This document shows positions 1 to 5,702 of a stretch of 7,467 bases of DNA, piece by piece (within the stretch, counting starts at the first letter, position 1; each line of letters starts with the position of its first letter). The stretch lies in contig JANXLO010000086.1 in assembly GCA_025355115.1 (NCBI GenBank), positions 1 through 7,467 of the forward strand, given 5' to 3'. The notes below the pieces were generated by a model. It made no database searches, was not told the origin of the DNA, and was given only the letters and a program-made list of their open reading frames with translations. The DNA is from Chthonomonadaceae bacterium (GTDB lineage Bacteria > Armatimonadota > Chthonomonadetes > Chthonomonadales > Chthonomonadaceae). The position numbers and the translations under genes are program-made.

Positions 1-712
1 CCTCGACAGAGAGGCCAAGCGCGTGGCGAGTGATCCGTTTCCTCTCATCGCTCACATCCTCGCACATGGGAATCGGTATGCCGGTGGGAATCACATGAAT
101 TGCGCTTTCGACGCCCATCGAACGGAGTGCCTTCGCCGCAACTTCGGAAGGGGAGAGAATCGCGGCGCATCGATTGTAGTACCAGGGGATGTAGACCTCA
201 AGCAGGTTCTGCGTCATAGGGTCGGGGAACAACGGAATGTAGTGGCTGTACTGCGAATAGAGTGTATGGAACGTGGTGACTAGCGGAATACCGCGGCTTA
301 GAGCTAGATTGGCCCCCGTCAAGCCAAGGACGAAGGGCGTGTGGGTATGCACGATATCGAGGCGCAGGCGATTGAATTGCGTCGTCAACGCGAGTCGCGG
401 CAAAAAAGGGTAGGCGAGGGGATAGCCGGGATTGAGGGCGCTGACGAACGAAGGAAACCGCAGCACGTTGATCTCCGGCTCCGTCTGATGCTCATTGTCC
501 GGAGCGAAAATCCAGACCCGATGCTTTCGACTGCGCAGACCATCGATCAGAGTGAGAAGCGAAGTGGTGACGCCGTTTTGGACAGGCCGAAAGCTCTCGG
601 AAAAGAGACCGATGCGCAAGGAGGCCGAAGCCCTGCCTTCAGAGGCGTGCTCAGATTGAGTAGGGTCTGAAATTGGAGGCTGCCGCTCCGACTCGGGAGG
701 CTCTTTCGGCAT
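1..712 (-). CDS. Glycosyltransferase family 4, N-terminal part (runs off left edge)
   Basis: The 237 visible codons are open from ATG at 712 to the window edge and encode the N-terminal Rossmann domain of a GT4 (GT-B fold) glycosyltransferase. Residues 1-31 are a polar Pro/Ser/Glu-rich tail. The catalytic domain begins at LRIGLFSESFRPVQNGV (32-48), the usual first strand and glycine-containing loop. DIVHTHTPFVLG (119-130) and TTFHTLYSQYSHY (146-158) follow, then ILSPSE (185-190) and IPTGI (208-212), which leads into the linker. The HTLYxxYxHY pattern is typical of enzymes near 1,2-diacylglycerol 3-glucosyltransferase and PimB-like lipid mannosyltransferases, so the likely acceptor is a membrane lipid and the donor a nucleotide sugar; substrate identity is inference. 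The C-terminal donor-binding domain with the EX7E motif lies outside the window. It follows the helix-turn-helix gene by 15 bases. No good Shine-Dalgarno precedes the ATG, which suggests translational coupling. A later TTG start at residue 32 is possible but also lacks a good ribosome site. Confidence 0.9.
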   Translation of the reverse strand, partial: MPKEPPESERQPPISDPTQSEHASEGRASASLRIGLFSESFRPVQNGVTTSLLTLIDGLRSRKHRVWIFAPDNEHQTEPEINVLRFPSFVSALNPGYPLAYPFLPRLALTTQFNRLRLDIVHTHTPFVLGLTGANLALSRGIPLVTTFHTLYSQYSHYIPLFPDPMTQNLLEVYIPWYYNRCAAILSPSEVAAKALRSMGVESAIHVIPTGIPIPMCEDVSDERKRITRHALGLSVE

Positions 713-727
713 CGAAATTAAACCGAT

Positions 728-1822
728 CTATTCCTGAGCCTGGAGGTCAGAGGCCTCTTCAAGTGACCGTCTTCGGCGAGCTGGTGGGACGCGCTCCTTC
801 GAGCGATCCGTCTCCAGAGCCAACTGCTGGGTTTCAAGAAATGACAGCACGTCGGACAGGCGAAATCTGCGCTGCCGGGTCTCCTTCTCGCTCGCGTTTT
901 CCGAAGGTCGATCCGTCTCTTTTCGGTAGTGAGTGAGTATGCCCTTATTCGTATATCGCCGCACGGTCGTTGGGCATACGTTGAGGAGCCTCGCCGTGTC
1001 TTCAAGAGAGAGGATCGGATCCAGAATGCGGGCGACAAGCTCCGCTCGCTTCTCCTGGAAAGGACGTTTGTAGGAGGCCTGCGCGACCTCTCGCTCCTCT
1101 TCCATACGCTCGAGTGCTAGAAGAGTCTGCACATGCCGCGGCACCTTTGACCACAAATCCGAGGAGTGTGGACGGTCTGTGCTGGTCTCCGGCGGCACAT
1201 TGCGGGCCTGCGGAGCGCGCGCTCGCCTTCGCACAGGCGAGGAGGAAGCCGCGACGCTGCGACGGACTGCAGGATCCGGTGAGCTCCCTGCCAAAGGCAA
1301 GACAAAGCCGGACATCAAAGGAAGCAGAACCGAAACAGGGCCTGTTTCAATCGACGAGACTCCTTCGGTATTGTGTACTTCGGCCCTGTTTACTGCTTCC
1401 TGCGCATCCTGATGCATTGGAGTTTTGGAGGGCAGGTAGTCCGCGAAATCGGGCATGTCCGCATCGAAGTCGCGAGCATCTCCGAATGTCACTGGCATCA
1501 CCGGAGGCAATTCGGGCAGCGCCTCCTCAGGGGACACTACGGTGCGGACAATGAACCCGGACTGCTGAAGAGTAGTCTTAACTGCTGGCTGAGGGGTGCC
1601 TGATGTCTCCGCGGCTTCAAATTCGGCGAGTCCAACTTCGTTTTCCGATGGAGATGGCTGGGCAGAGAGCTCGGAATGCTCAGCTTCCGGCCCGTTGGTG
1701 TCGTAGATCGGCACCGGGGAATGCGCCCGATCTGCCTCAGCTTTCGCGGCCTTCTCGGCCGCCAATGCCTTGTCATCCAAAAACTGAGATTCGATAAATT
1801 TTTGCCACTCATCGAGGCGCAT
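728..1822 (-). CDS. Long disordered protein with C-terminal excisionase/MerR-type helix-turn-helix
   Basis: This 364-residue protein has one recognisable domain. Residues 1-30 (MRLDEWQKFIESQFLDD and an Ala/Lys-rich stretch) look helical. Residues 31-220 are rich in Pro, Ser, Glu and Ala, look disordered and carry a basic patch at 187-207. From 222 to 268 comes a predicted helical, charged stretch (LERMEEEREVAQ, EKRAELVARILDPI). Residues 270-330 form an HTH_17-like unit: LSLEDTARLLNVCPTTVRRYTNKG is the helix-turn-helix and RRFRLSDVLSFLE the following wing and helix, as in excisionase, BldC and MerR N-terminal domains. A charged insert (about 301-318) separates the two parts. No effector domain, signal peptide or membrane segment is visible. 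The start is well supported by GGAGAG seven bases upstream. It sits 26 bases after queA and 15 before the glycosyltransferase, so it is probably cotranscribed with both. A DNA-binding role follows from the fold; its targets are unknown. Confidence 0.85.
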   Translation of the reverse strand: MRLDEWQKFIESQFLDDKALAAEKAAKAEADRAHSPVPIYDTNGPEAEHSELSAQPSPSENEVGLAEFEAAETSGTPQPAVKTTLQQSGFIVRTVVSPEEALPELPPVMPVTFGDARDFDADMPDFADYLPSKTPMHQDAQEAVNRAEVHNTEGVSSIETGPVSVLLPLMSGFVLPLAGSSPDPAVRRSVAASSSPVRRRARAPQARNVPPETSTDRPHSSDLWSKVPRHVQTLLALERMEEEREVAQASYKRPFQEKRAELVARILDPILSLEDTARLLNVCPTTVRRYTNKGILTHYRKETDRPSENASEKETRQRRFRLSDVLSFLETQQLALETDRSKERVPPARRRRSLEEASDLQAQE

Positions 1823-1829
1823 GACTTGT

Positions 1830-1835
1830 CTCTCC
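1830..1835 (-). promoter_or_regulatory. Shine-Dalgarno site of the helix-turn-helix gene
   Basis: On the minus strand GGAGAG stands seven bases before the ATG at 1822. This fixes the start of the helix-turn-helix gene inside the short gap after queA and shows that it can be translated independently of queA. Confidence 0.7.
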
Positions 1836-1848
1836 GGTAGTTCAGGAA

Positions 1849-2901
1849 TCAGAGGATGAGCATCGCATCACCGAAACTGAAGAATTTGTATTTAAGCCTG
1901 ACTGCTTCGTCGTAGGCATGGCGCACTGCTTCGACACCTGCGAATGCGCTGACAAGCATTAGCAGTGTGGAGCGAGGGAGATGAAAGTTCGTTATCAGCG
2001 CGTCCATCGCCTGGAAGGCATATCCCGGCGTGATGAAGAGATGCGTATCACCCTGATAAGCTGCTACCCGCAAGCCAGCAGCTTGCTCTGAAGGAGTGCG
2101 AAATCCTGCAGCAGATTCGAGGCACCGTGTGGAAGTCGTGCCTACGCAGGCTACACGGCCAGGCGTGGAGTTGATGATCGCAGCGGCATCGGGCCGCAGT
2201 TCGATCCACTCCCCATGCATCTCATGCTCTCCGACGGTGTCGGAGCGAACAGGTCGAAAGGTATCCGCGCCAACATGCAGGGTGACCGAAGTGGTTGAAA
2301 TGCCTTTTTCCCTAGCCTGAGTTATCATCTCTGTCGTAAAATGCAGCCCTGCAGTGGGCGCGGCCGCTGAGCCGTCATGCCTCGCATAGACTGTCTGATA
2401 GCGCTCTTCCTGCTCGACAGGCAACGGAGTATGAATGTAAGGCGGAAGCGGGGAGACGCCCCACTCACCTACAGCTTTTGACTGCTCGGCATCCGCAAAC
2501 TCCAGGATGCGTCCGCCTTCGCTGGTGATCCCGGTCACTGTCGCCGTCGCTCGCTGCAGCTCTCTGTCTCGTCCCAAGATTGTCATCGACGCACCAGAGC
2601 GAAGGGACTTGCCCGAACGCACCAGGGCCTCCCAGCGCTTGTCCCCGATGCGTCGCAGCAGCAGGACTTCCGCTTCGCGTCCCGACTCGCGCACTCCAAC
2701 CAGTCGCCGCGCGGTCACGCGTGTATCGTTCAGGACGAGAGTGTCGCCCTGCGATAGATAGTCAAGGAGGTCGGAAAATTGGCGATGCTCCAGGCGGCCA
2801 TCCGAACGATGCAGGACAAGCAGACGAGACTCTCCACGCTCCGAAGGGACCTGAGCAATCAGCTCGGGCGGAAGATGGTAATCGAACTGGTCTGTGCGCA
2901 T
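1849..2901 (-). CDS. queA: S-adenosylmethionine:tRNA ribosyltransferase-isomerase QueA
   Basis: QueA transfers and isomerises the ribosyl group of S-adenosylmethionine onto the preQ1 base at wobble position 34 of GUN-anticodon tRNAs, giving epoxyqueuosine, the penultimate step of queuosine synthesis in the cytoplasm. The 350-residue product matches the family along its whole length: FDYHLPPELIAQ at the N-terminus, LNDTRVTARRL, GEWGVSPLPPYI, ERYQTVYA followed by GSAAAPTAGLHFT, HVGADTFRPV, HEMHGEW, TTSTRCLES, TNFHLPRSTLLMLVSAFAG and the terminal FFSFGDAMLI. The ATG at 2901 (MRTDQFDY) is chosen because the family begins at this point. An ATG at 2913 would add only MPLP and lies two bases from GAAGAG, so it is the alternative. 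A longer TTG-initiated frame from 2976 is excluded because that TTG is part of the promoter's -35 box. Its own promoter lies directly upstream, and the helix-turn-helix gene follows after 26 bases. Other queuosine genes are not in the window. Confidence 0.97.
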   Translation of the reverse strand: MRTDQFDYHLPPELIAQVPSERGESRLLVLHRSDGRLEHRQFSDLLDYLSQGDTLVLNDTRVTARRLVGVRESGREAEVLLLRRIGDKRWEALVRSGKSLRSGASMTILGRDRELQRATATVTGITSEGGRILEFADAEQSKAVGEWGVSPLPPYIHTPLPVEQEERYQTVYARHDGSAAAPTAGLHFTTEMITQAREKGISTTSVTLHVGADTFRPVRSDTVGEHEMHGEWIELRPDAAAIINSTPGRVACVGTTSTRCLESAAGFRTPSEQAAGLRVAAYQGDTHLFITPGYAFQAMDALITNFHLPRSTLLMLVSAFAGVEAVRHAYDEAVRLKYKFFSFGDAMLIL

Positions 2902-2947
2902 AGGAAGGGGCATCGCTCTTCGACTGGAAATGCTGTTCGCAGGCTCT

Positions 2948-2976
2948 ATTGTAGTGGAATCGGCTATGATTGTCAA
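2948..2976 (-). promoter_or_regulatory. Sigma70-type promoter of queA
   Basis: On the minus strand TTGACA (2976-2971) and TACAAT (2953-2948) are separated by exactly 17 bases, an almost consensus housekeeping promoter. Transcription should begin near 2941, leaving a leader of roughly 30-40 bases before queA. It lies in the 104-base gap after the HsdR_N-like gene. No intrinsic terminator is visible before it, so readthrough from upstream may add to expression. Confidence 0.8.
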
Positions 2977-3005
2977 GATGGGGTCAACCGTGATTTTGCT
3001 CCGGA

Positions 3006-3959
3006 TCAGCCTCGCAGTAGGTCAGGAAGCTCCTCGGGCGAAATGCCGAGATCGAAGAATGCCACCCGCAGACGTTCGCGAACGAGCGGGATATCGTCTG
3101 CGGGGATGCCAAGGGCACGCGAATCGCCCGACAGCTCCGCCAGTGCCAGCGTGAGCAGCTCAGCATGAGCGGTGCCGTCGATGTTGCGATAACGCAATCT
3201 CCAGGTGTTGGGATCATGCGGGTCACGGACATAGGCGAAGCACTGCGGCAGCCGAGGCAGATCACCTTCCGACCCGTTTCGGGCAGCCAGCGCATCCGGA
3301 CGCAGGACATCCTTTACGAGCAAGGCATAGAGGGTGTGGGCGTCGATCCGGTAGTTGGCTGTGCGCTGCAGTTCGCGGCGCAAAAGATTTAATACGTCAT
3401 CGGAGAGAAGCATCGAGGCGATTCTGCCGGGATTCAGCACTCGCATTCGCTCCCAATATTCATCGAGTACTTGCTCCTGCACTCCCTCTTTGCTGATGAG
3501 ATAGAACAGCGCTGCCTTCTCCTCCGTCGGCGTGGGGTCGAGCATAGATACCCGAAATACCATCTCCGCATGACGGTCATGCCCGACGCCGAGCCGATAG
3601 CAACTCCAGACGTCTGAGTTGGTAAGCAGTGCCCACTCTGCATAGGGAGGCGCTGAAGAGCCACTGAGGCGCAGCAGGTGTGAGGCATTCGGTACGACGG
3701 CCAGGCTCTTTACATTGAGCAAAAACTGAAGACGGTGATCGATGAGGACGGCGTAGTCGGCTGAATTGCCTCGGACACTGATCTCCTCCGTGACATCAAA
3801 GAAGGGATCGTAGCCGAGCATATCGCCTAGCATGGCCTTGACGATGTCAGCCGTGTCCCGTTCGTTCATGCCACGCTGACGGGCTTGTCCGACAATTCTG
3901 CTGTATTTTTTTATGCCGTCCAGTATGCGGTTATGACCGCTGTCCGTAAGTTTAATCAT
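3006..3959 (-). CDS. HsdR N-terminal-like (PD-(D/E)xK superfamily) stand-alone protein with altered motif
   Basis: The 317-residue protein resembles the small stand-alone proteins annotated as type I restriction enzyme R N-terminal domain (HSDR_N_2). Residues 33-56 (NERDTADIVKAMLGDMLGYDPFFD) match the family's entry helix. ADYAVLI (67-73) supplies the conserved aspartate D68. LQFLLNVKS (77-85) occupies the place of the nuclease (D/E)xK strand. YAEWALLTNSDVWSCYRL (106-123) is the next conserved block. The motif has Asn82 where the active-site acid should be, with Lys84 kept; the AAT codon was checked directly. Residues 145-317 are mostly predicted helix with a short beta region (WRLRYRN) and have no recognised domain. 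No helicase motor, HsdM or HsdS partner is present nearby, so a true type I restriction system is unlikely. DNA binding or an inactive nuclease role is inference. It begins 34 bases after the Rieske gene, with only a weak GGA-type ribosome site, and ends 104 bases before queA. Confidence 0.75.
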   Translation of the reverse strand: MIKLTDSGHNRILDGIKKYSRIVGQARQRGMNERDTADIVKAMLGDMLGYDPFFDVTEEISVRGNSADYAVLIDHRLQFLLNVKSLAVVPNASHLLRLSGSSAPPYAEWALLTNSDVWSCYRLGVGHDRHAEMVFRVSMLDPTPTEEKAALFYLISKEGVQEQVLDEYWERMRVLNPGRIASMLLSDDVLNLLRRELQRTANYRIDAHTLYALLVKDVLRPDALAARNGSEGDLPRLPQCFAYVRDPHDPNTWRLRYRNIDGTAHAELLTLALAELSGDSRALGIPADDIPLVRERLRVAFFDLGISPEELPDLLRG

Positions 3960-3993
3960 GGACTTGAATTCCAGTTGGAGCCCATATGCTCAG

Positions 3994-4317
3994 TTATTCG
4001 AAGTCCCACAGACTCACATATATGGTGTCGTCCTCGACTGAGACCTCGTAGACAGGAATTCCATATCCTCCCAAAGTGGTGCAATCGCCGGTTTTCAGAT
4101 CGAAGCGATACCCGTGCCGCCTGCAGGTCACGCATCCGTCCTCTGCGACTGCGCCATCCAGCGGAGCATTCTGATGAGGACATAGACTGCCTACCGCGAA
4201 CCATTTGCCGCCATGAGAGAAGAGAGTGCACTCGTCGCTTACGCCGAGACGCACGGTTTTGCCGGTATCGGGCAACAGGTCGTAGGTGTGAGCCGCCTCG
4301 TAGCGAATTTTCCTCAT
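3994..4317 (-). CDS. Small Rieske [2Fe-2S] ferredoxin (NirD-like)
   Basis: This 107-residue soluble protein has the complete Rieske cluster motif: C46-P-H48 and, sixteen residues on, C65-R-R-H68, the two cysteines and two histidines that bind a [2Fe-2S] cluster. The flanks NAPLDGAV and GYRFDLKTGDC are typical of the NirD and dioxygenase-ferredoxin type, where CPHQxAPL follows the first cysteine. The rest (an N-terminal beta region and VYEVSVEDDTIYV at the end) completes the all-beta fold. No signal peptide or membrane anchor is seen, so it is cytoplasmic. It probably carries electrons to an enzyme; no nitrite reductase or dioxygenase is nearby, so the partner is unknown. The start is supported by GGAGGT three bases before the ATG. 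It lies 61 bases after moaA and 34 before the HsdR_N-like gene. Confidence 0.92.
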   Translation of the reverse strand: MRKIRYEAAHTYDLLPDTGKTVRLGVSDECTLFSHGGKWFAVGSLCPHQNAPLDGAVAEDGCVTCRRHGYRFDLKTGDCTTLGGYGIPVYEVSVEDDTIYVSLWDFE

Positions 4318-4320
4318 GCT

Positions 4321-4326
4321 ACCTCC
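4321..4326 (-). promoter_or_regulatory. Shine-Dalgarno site of the Rieske ferredoxin gene
   Basis: On the minus strand GGAGGT precedes the ATG at 4317 by three bases. The match to the 16S rRNA tail is full, though the spacing is on the short side. It settles the start of the ferredoxin. Confidence 0.65.
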
Positions 4327-4331
4327 GCGGA

Positions 4332-4384
4332 CACTCCGACTGGAGTGCGATTAAACTAGTCGCGTCAACGGCTAAAAATTAGCC
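4332..4384 (-). other. moaA-Rieske junction with two small perfect inverted repeats
   Basis: GGCTAA/TTAGCC (4370-4384, three-base loop) overlaps the moaA stop codon. CACTCC/GGAGTG (4332-4347, four-base loop) lies just upstream of the Rieske ribosome site. Neither is followed by a U-run on the minus strand, so they are not convincing intrinsic terminators. They could protect or process mRNA between the two genes, or be chance. Confidence 0.3.
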
Positions 4385-5524
4385 ACCGAGCTGGCTCATG
4401 CTTCGACCGACGGGCGCACTGCCGTCCTCCAGACGATGCTCTTTTGGTTTGTGGAGGACAGTCATCCTGAACAGCTCCTCAATGTCTGAATCCGTGGCGC
4501 CCGATCTTAGCGGAGTCCGCAGATCGACCTCTCCATCCGCCATGAGGCAAGGGCGCAACTGCCCGTCCGCGGTTAACCTCAAGCGGTTGCAGGTGAGGCA
4601 CATATCGTTCGTTATCTGGCTGATGAATCCGACAGTTCCCAGCCCTCCATTCACGCGATAGGATCGGGCCGGGCCATTCGCAACTACCTCTGCCGGCTCA
4701 AGGACCCCGAATTCCTGCTCAATCTGCTCCCGAATCTCCCGTGAGGATACGAACGCCTTCCGCATCGCAGTCGCATCCAACTGTGTGGAGGCGACGCTCT
4801 TCTCATGAAATGTGCTGCGCAACGACGCTAGCTCAGACTTGGCGTAGAGCGGAATGCTTCCGGGCCGTTGATACTCATCGGAAGGGGCAGAAAGAGCAAA
4901 AAAAGAGTCCATGCCCTGGCCTCCGTCCTCTCCCTTCGACCAGTTAATTGGCATCAGCTCGATGAAGCGGACATCGAAAGGCTGCATCAATGTCAGTCGA
5001 GCAAAGTCCAGGACTTCATCCTCATTCCATCCGCGCATGACTACGCAATTCAGCTTGATTGGCGTCAAACCCGCCAGCTTGGCGGCTTCGATGCCCTGCA
5101 GGACAGCTTGCAACTCGCCCCGACGAGCTATCCTTGAGAATCTTTCCGGGCGAAGAGTGTCAAGGCTGATATTGATGCGATTCAGCCCGGCCCTGGCGAA
5201 GGGCAGGGCAAGAGGTGCGAGAATGGAAGCATTTGTGGTGAGGGAGAAGTCCGTCAGTCCGTGCAGGGCGCCAATTCGCGCCACCAAGAGTGCAATATCC
5301 TTGCGGACGAGGGGCTCGCCACCGGTCAGGCGAATCTTCGACATGCCGAGACGCATCGCTATTCCAACCAGGCGTTCGATCTCCTCGAAGGTTAAGATAT
5401 CCGCCTTCGTAGCGACCTCCGCTCCCTCCTCGGGCATGCAGTAGACGCAGCGAAAATTACAGCGGTCGGTGACGCTGACTCGCAGATAGTCGATTGTGCG
5501 GTTGAAACTATCGATAAGAGGCAT
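4379..5524 (-). CDS. moaA: GTP 3',8-cyclase MoaA (radical SAM, molybdenum cofactor synthesis)
   Basis: MoaA is a cytoplasmic radical SAM enzyme that cyclises GTP to 3',8-cyclo-7,8-dihydro-GTP, which MoaC turns into cyclic pyranopterin monophosphate, the first step of molybdenum cofactor synthesis. The 381-residue product has the radical SAM cluster C22-x3-C26-x2-C29 inside TDRCNFRCVYCMP. The SAM-binding LTGGEPLVR follows at 67-74, then NISLDTL (118-124) and FIELMPI (187-193). The second cluster C309-x2-C312-x13-C326, which holds GTP, is complete, and so is the C-terminal Gly-Gly (380-381) needed for activity. Residues about 194-257 form an extra segment; MoaA proteins usually have about 330 residues. 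The ATG at 5524 (MPLIDSFNRTIDYLR) fits the family start. The frame stays open to 5680, but that extension has no family match and crosses the likely promoters. No strong Shine-Dalgarno is seen at 5524. It heads the minus-strand gene block; other Moco genes are absent. Confidence 0.95.
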   Translation of the reverse strand: MPLIDSFNRTIDYLRVSVTDRCNFRCVYCMPEEGAEVATKADILTFEEIERLVGIAMRLGMSKIRLTGGEPLVRKDIALLVARIGALHGLTDFSLTTNASILAPLALPFARAGLNRINISLDTLRPERFSRIARRGELQAVLQGIEAAKLAGLTPIKLNCVVMRGWNEDEVLDFARLTLMQPFDVRFIELMPINWSKGEDGGQGMDSFFALSAPSDEYQRPGSIPLYAKSELASLRSTFHEKSVASTQLDATAMRKAFVSSREIREQIEQEFGVLEPAEVVANGPARSYRVNGGLGTVGFISQITNDMCLTCNRLRLTADGQLRPCLMADGEVDLRTPLRSGATDSDIEELFRMTVLHKPKEHRLEDGSAPVGRSMSQLGG

Positions 5525-5567
5525 AATGCTTGCCGGAGACTCAATCAGGCCGAGTGCTCTCAATGAT

Positions 5568-5597
5568 AGTATACCCTTGTCCATGCCAAGAGTTGAA
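5568..5597 (-). promoter_or_regulatory. Possible sigma70-type promoter of moaA
   Basis: On the minus strand TATACT (5573-5568) is a good -10 box, preceded by a weak TTCAAC (5597-5592) at 18 bases. Transcription would begin near 5561, giving a leader of about 36 bases before the ATG at 5524. That agrees with the short MoaA form. The poor -35 keeps this tentative. Confidence 0.45.
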
Positions 5598-5641
5598 ATG
5601 GAATGGGTTTGGCGGCGCCTTAATTCTCGAAATGTTCGGTC

Positions 5642-5670
5642 TTGACAGAGTCGAAACAAAAGTGTAAGAT
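5642..5670 (+). promoter_or_regulatory. Sigma70-type promoter of the secreted CBM9-like protein operon
   Basis: TTGACA (5642-5647) and TAAGAT (5665-5670) are separated by exactly 17 bases. Transcription should start near 5677, about 26 bases before the TTG start codon at 5703. The promoter diverges from that of moaA within the same intergenic region and should drive both plus-strand genes. Confidence 0.7.
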
Positions 5671-5687
5671 AGGGCAGCACTAGTTAC

Positions 5688-5695
5688 AGGGAGGG
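5688..5695 (+). promoter_or_regulatory. Strong Shine-Dalgarno site selecting a TTG start
   Basis: AGGGAGGG ends seven bases before TTG at 5703. The later ATG at 5748 has only GGTGAG about twelve bases upstream. The strong site therefore favours TTG as the true start, adding 15 residues before the hydrophobic part of the signal peptide. Confidence 0.65.
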
Positions 5696-5702
5696 CATCC
5701 TA

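Noticed and set aside
341..670. Plus-strand frames opposite the glycosyltransferase
   Set aside because: The minus strand encodes clear GT4 motifs throughout; the plus frames have unstructured, Arg-rich products.
2902..2947. preQ1 riboswitch in the queA leader
   Set aside because: The leader is only about 30-40 bases and I could not match the preQ1-I hairpin with its A-rich tail.
3006..3959. A type I restriction-modification system
   Set aside because: Only an HsdR N-terminal-like domain is present; there is no motor, methylase or specificity gene, and the motif acid is missing.
4363..4368. TTGACG on the minus strand as a -35 box for the Rieske gene
   Set aside because: No acceptable -10 box lies 16-18 bases downstream; the nearest AT-rich hexamer is far too close.
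4911..5444. A 177-codon plus-strand frame
   Set aside because: It lies wholly antisense to conserved moaA codons and its Arg/Ser-rich product has no recognisable domain.
5525..5561. Moco RNA motif upstream of moaA
   Set aside because: The predicted leader is about 36 bases, much shorter than that element.
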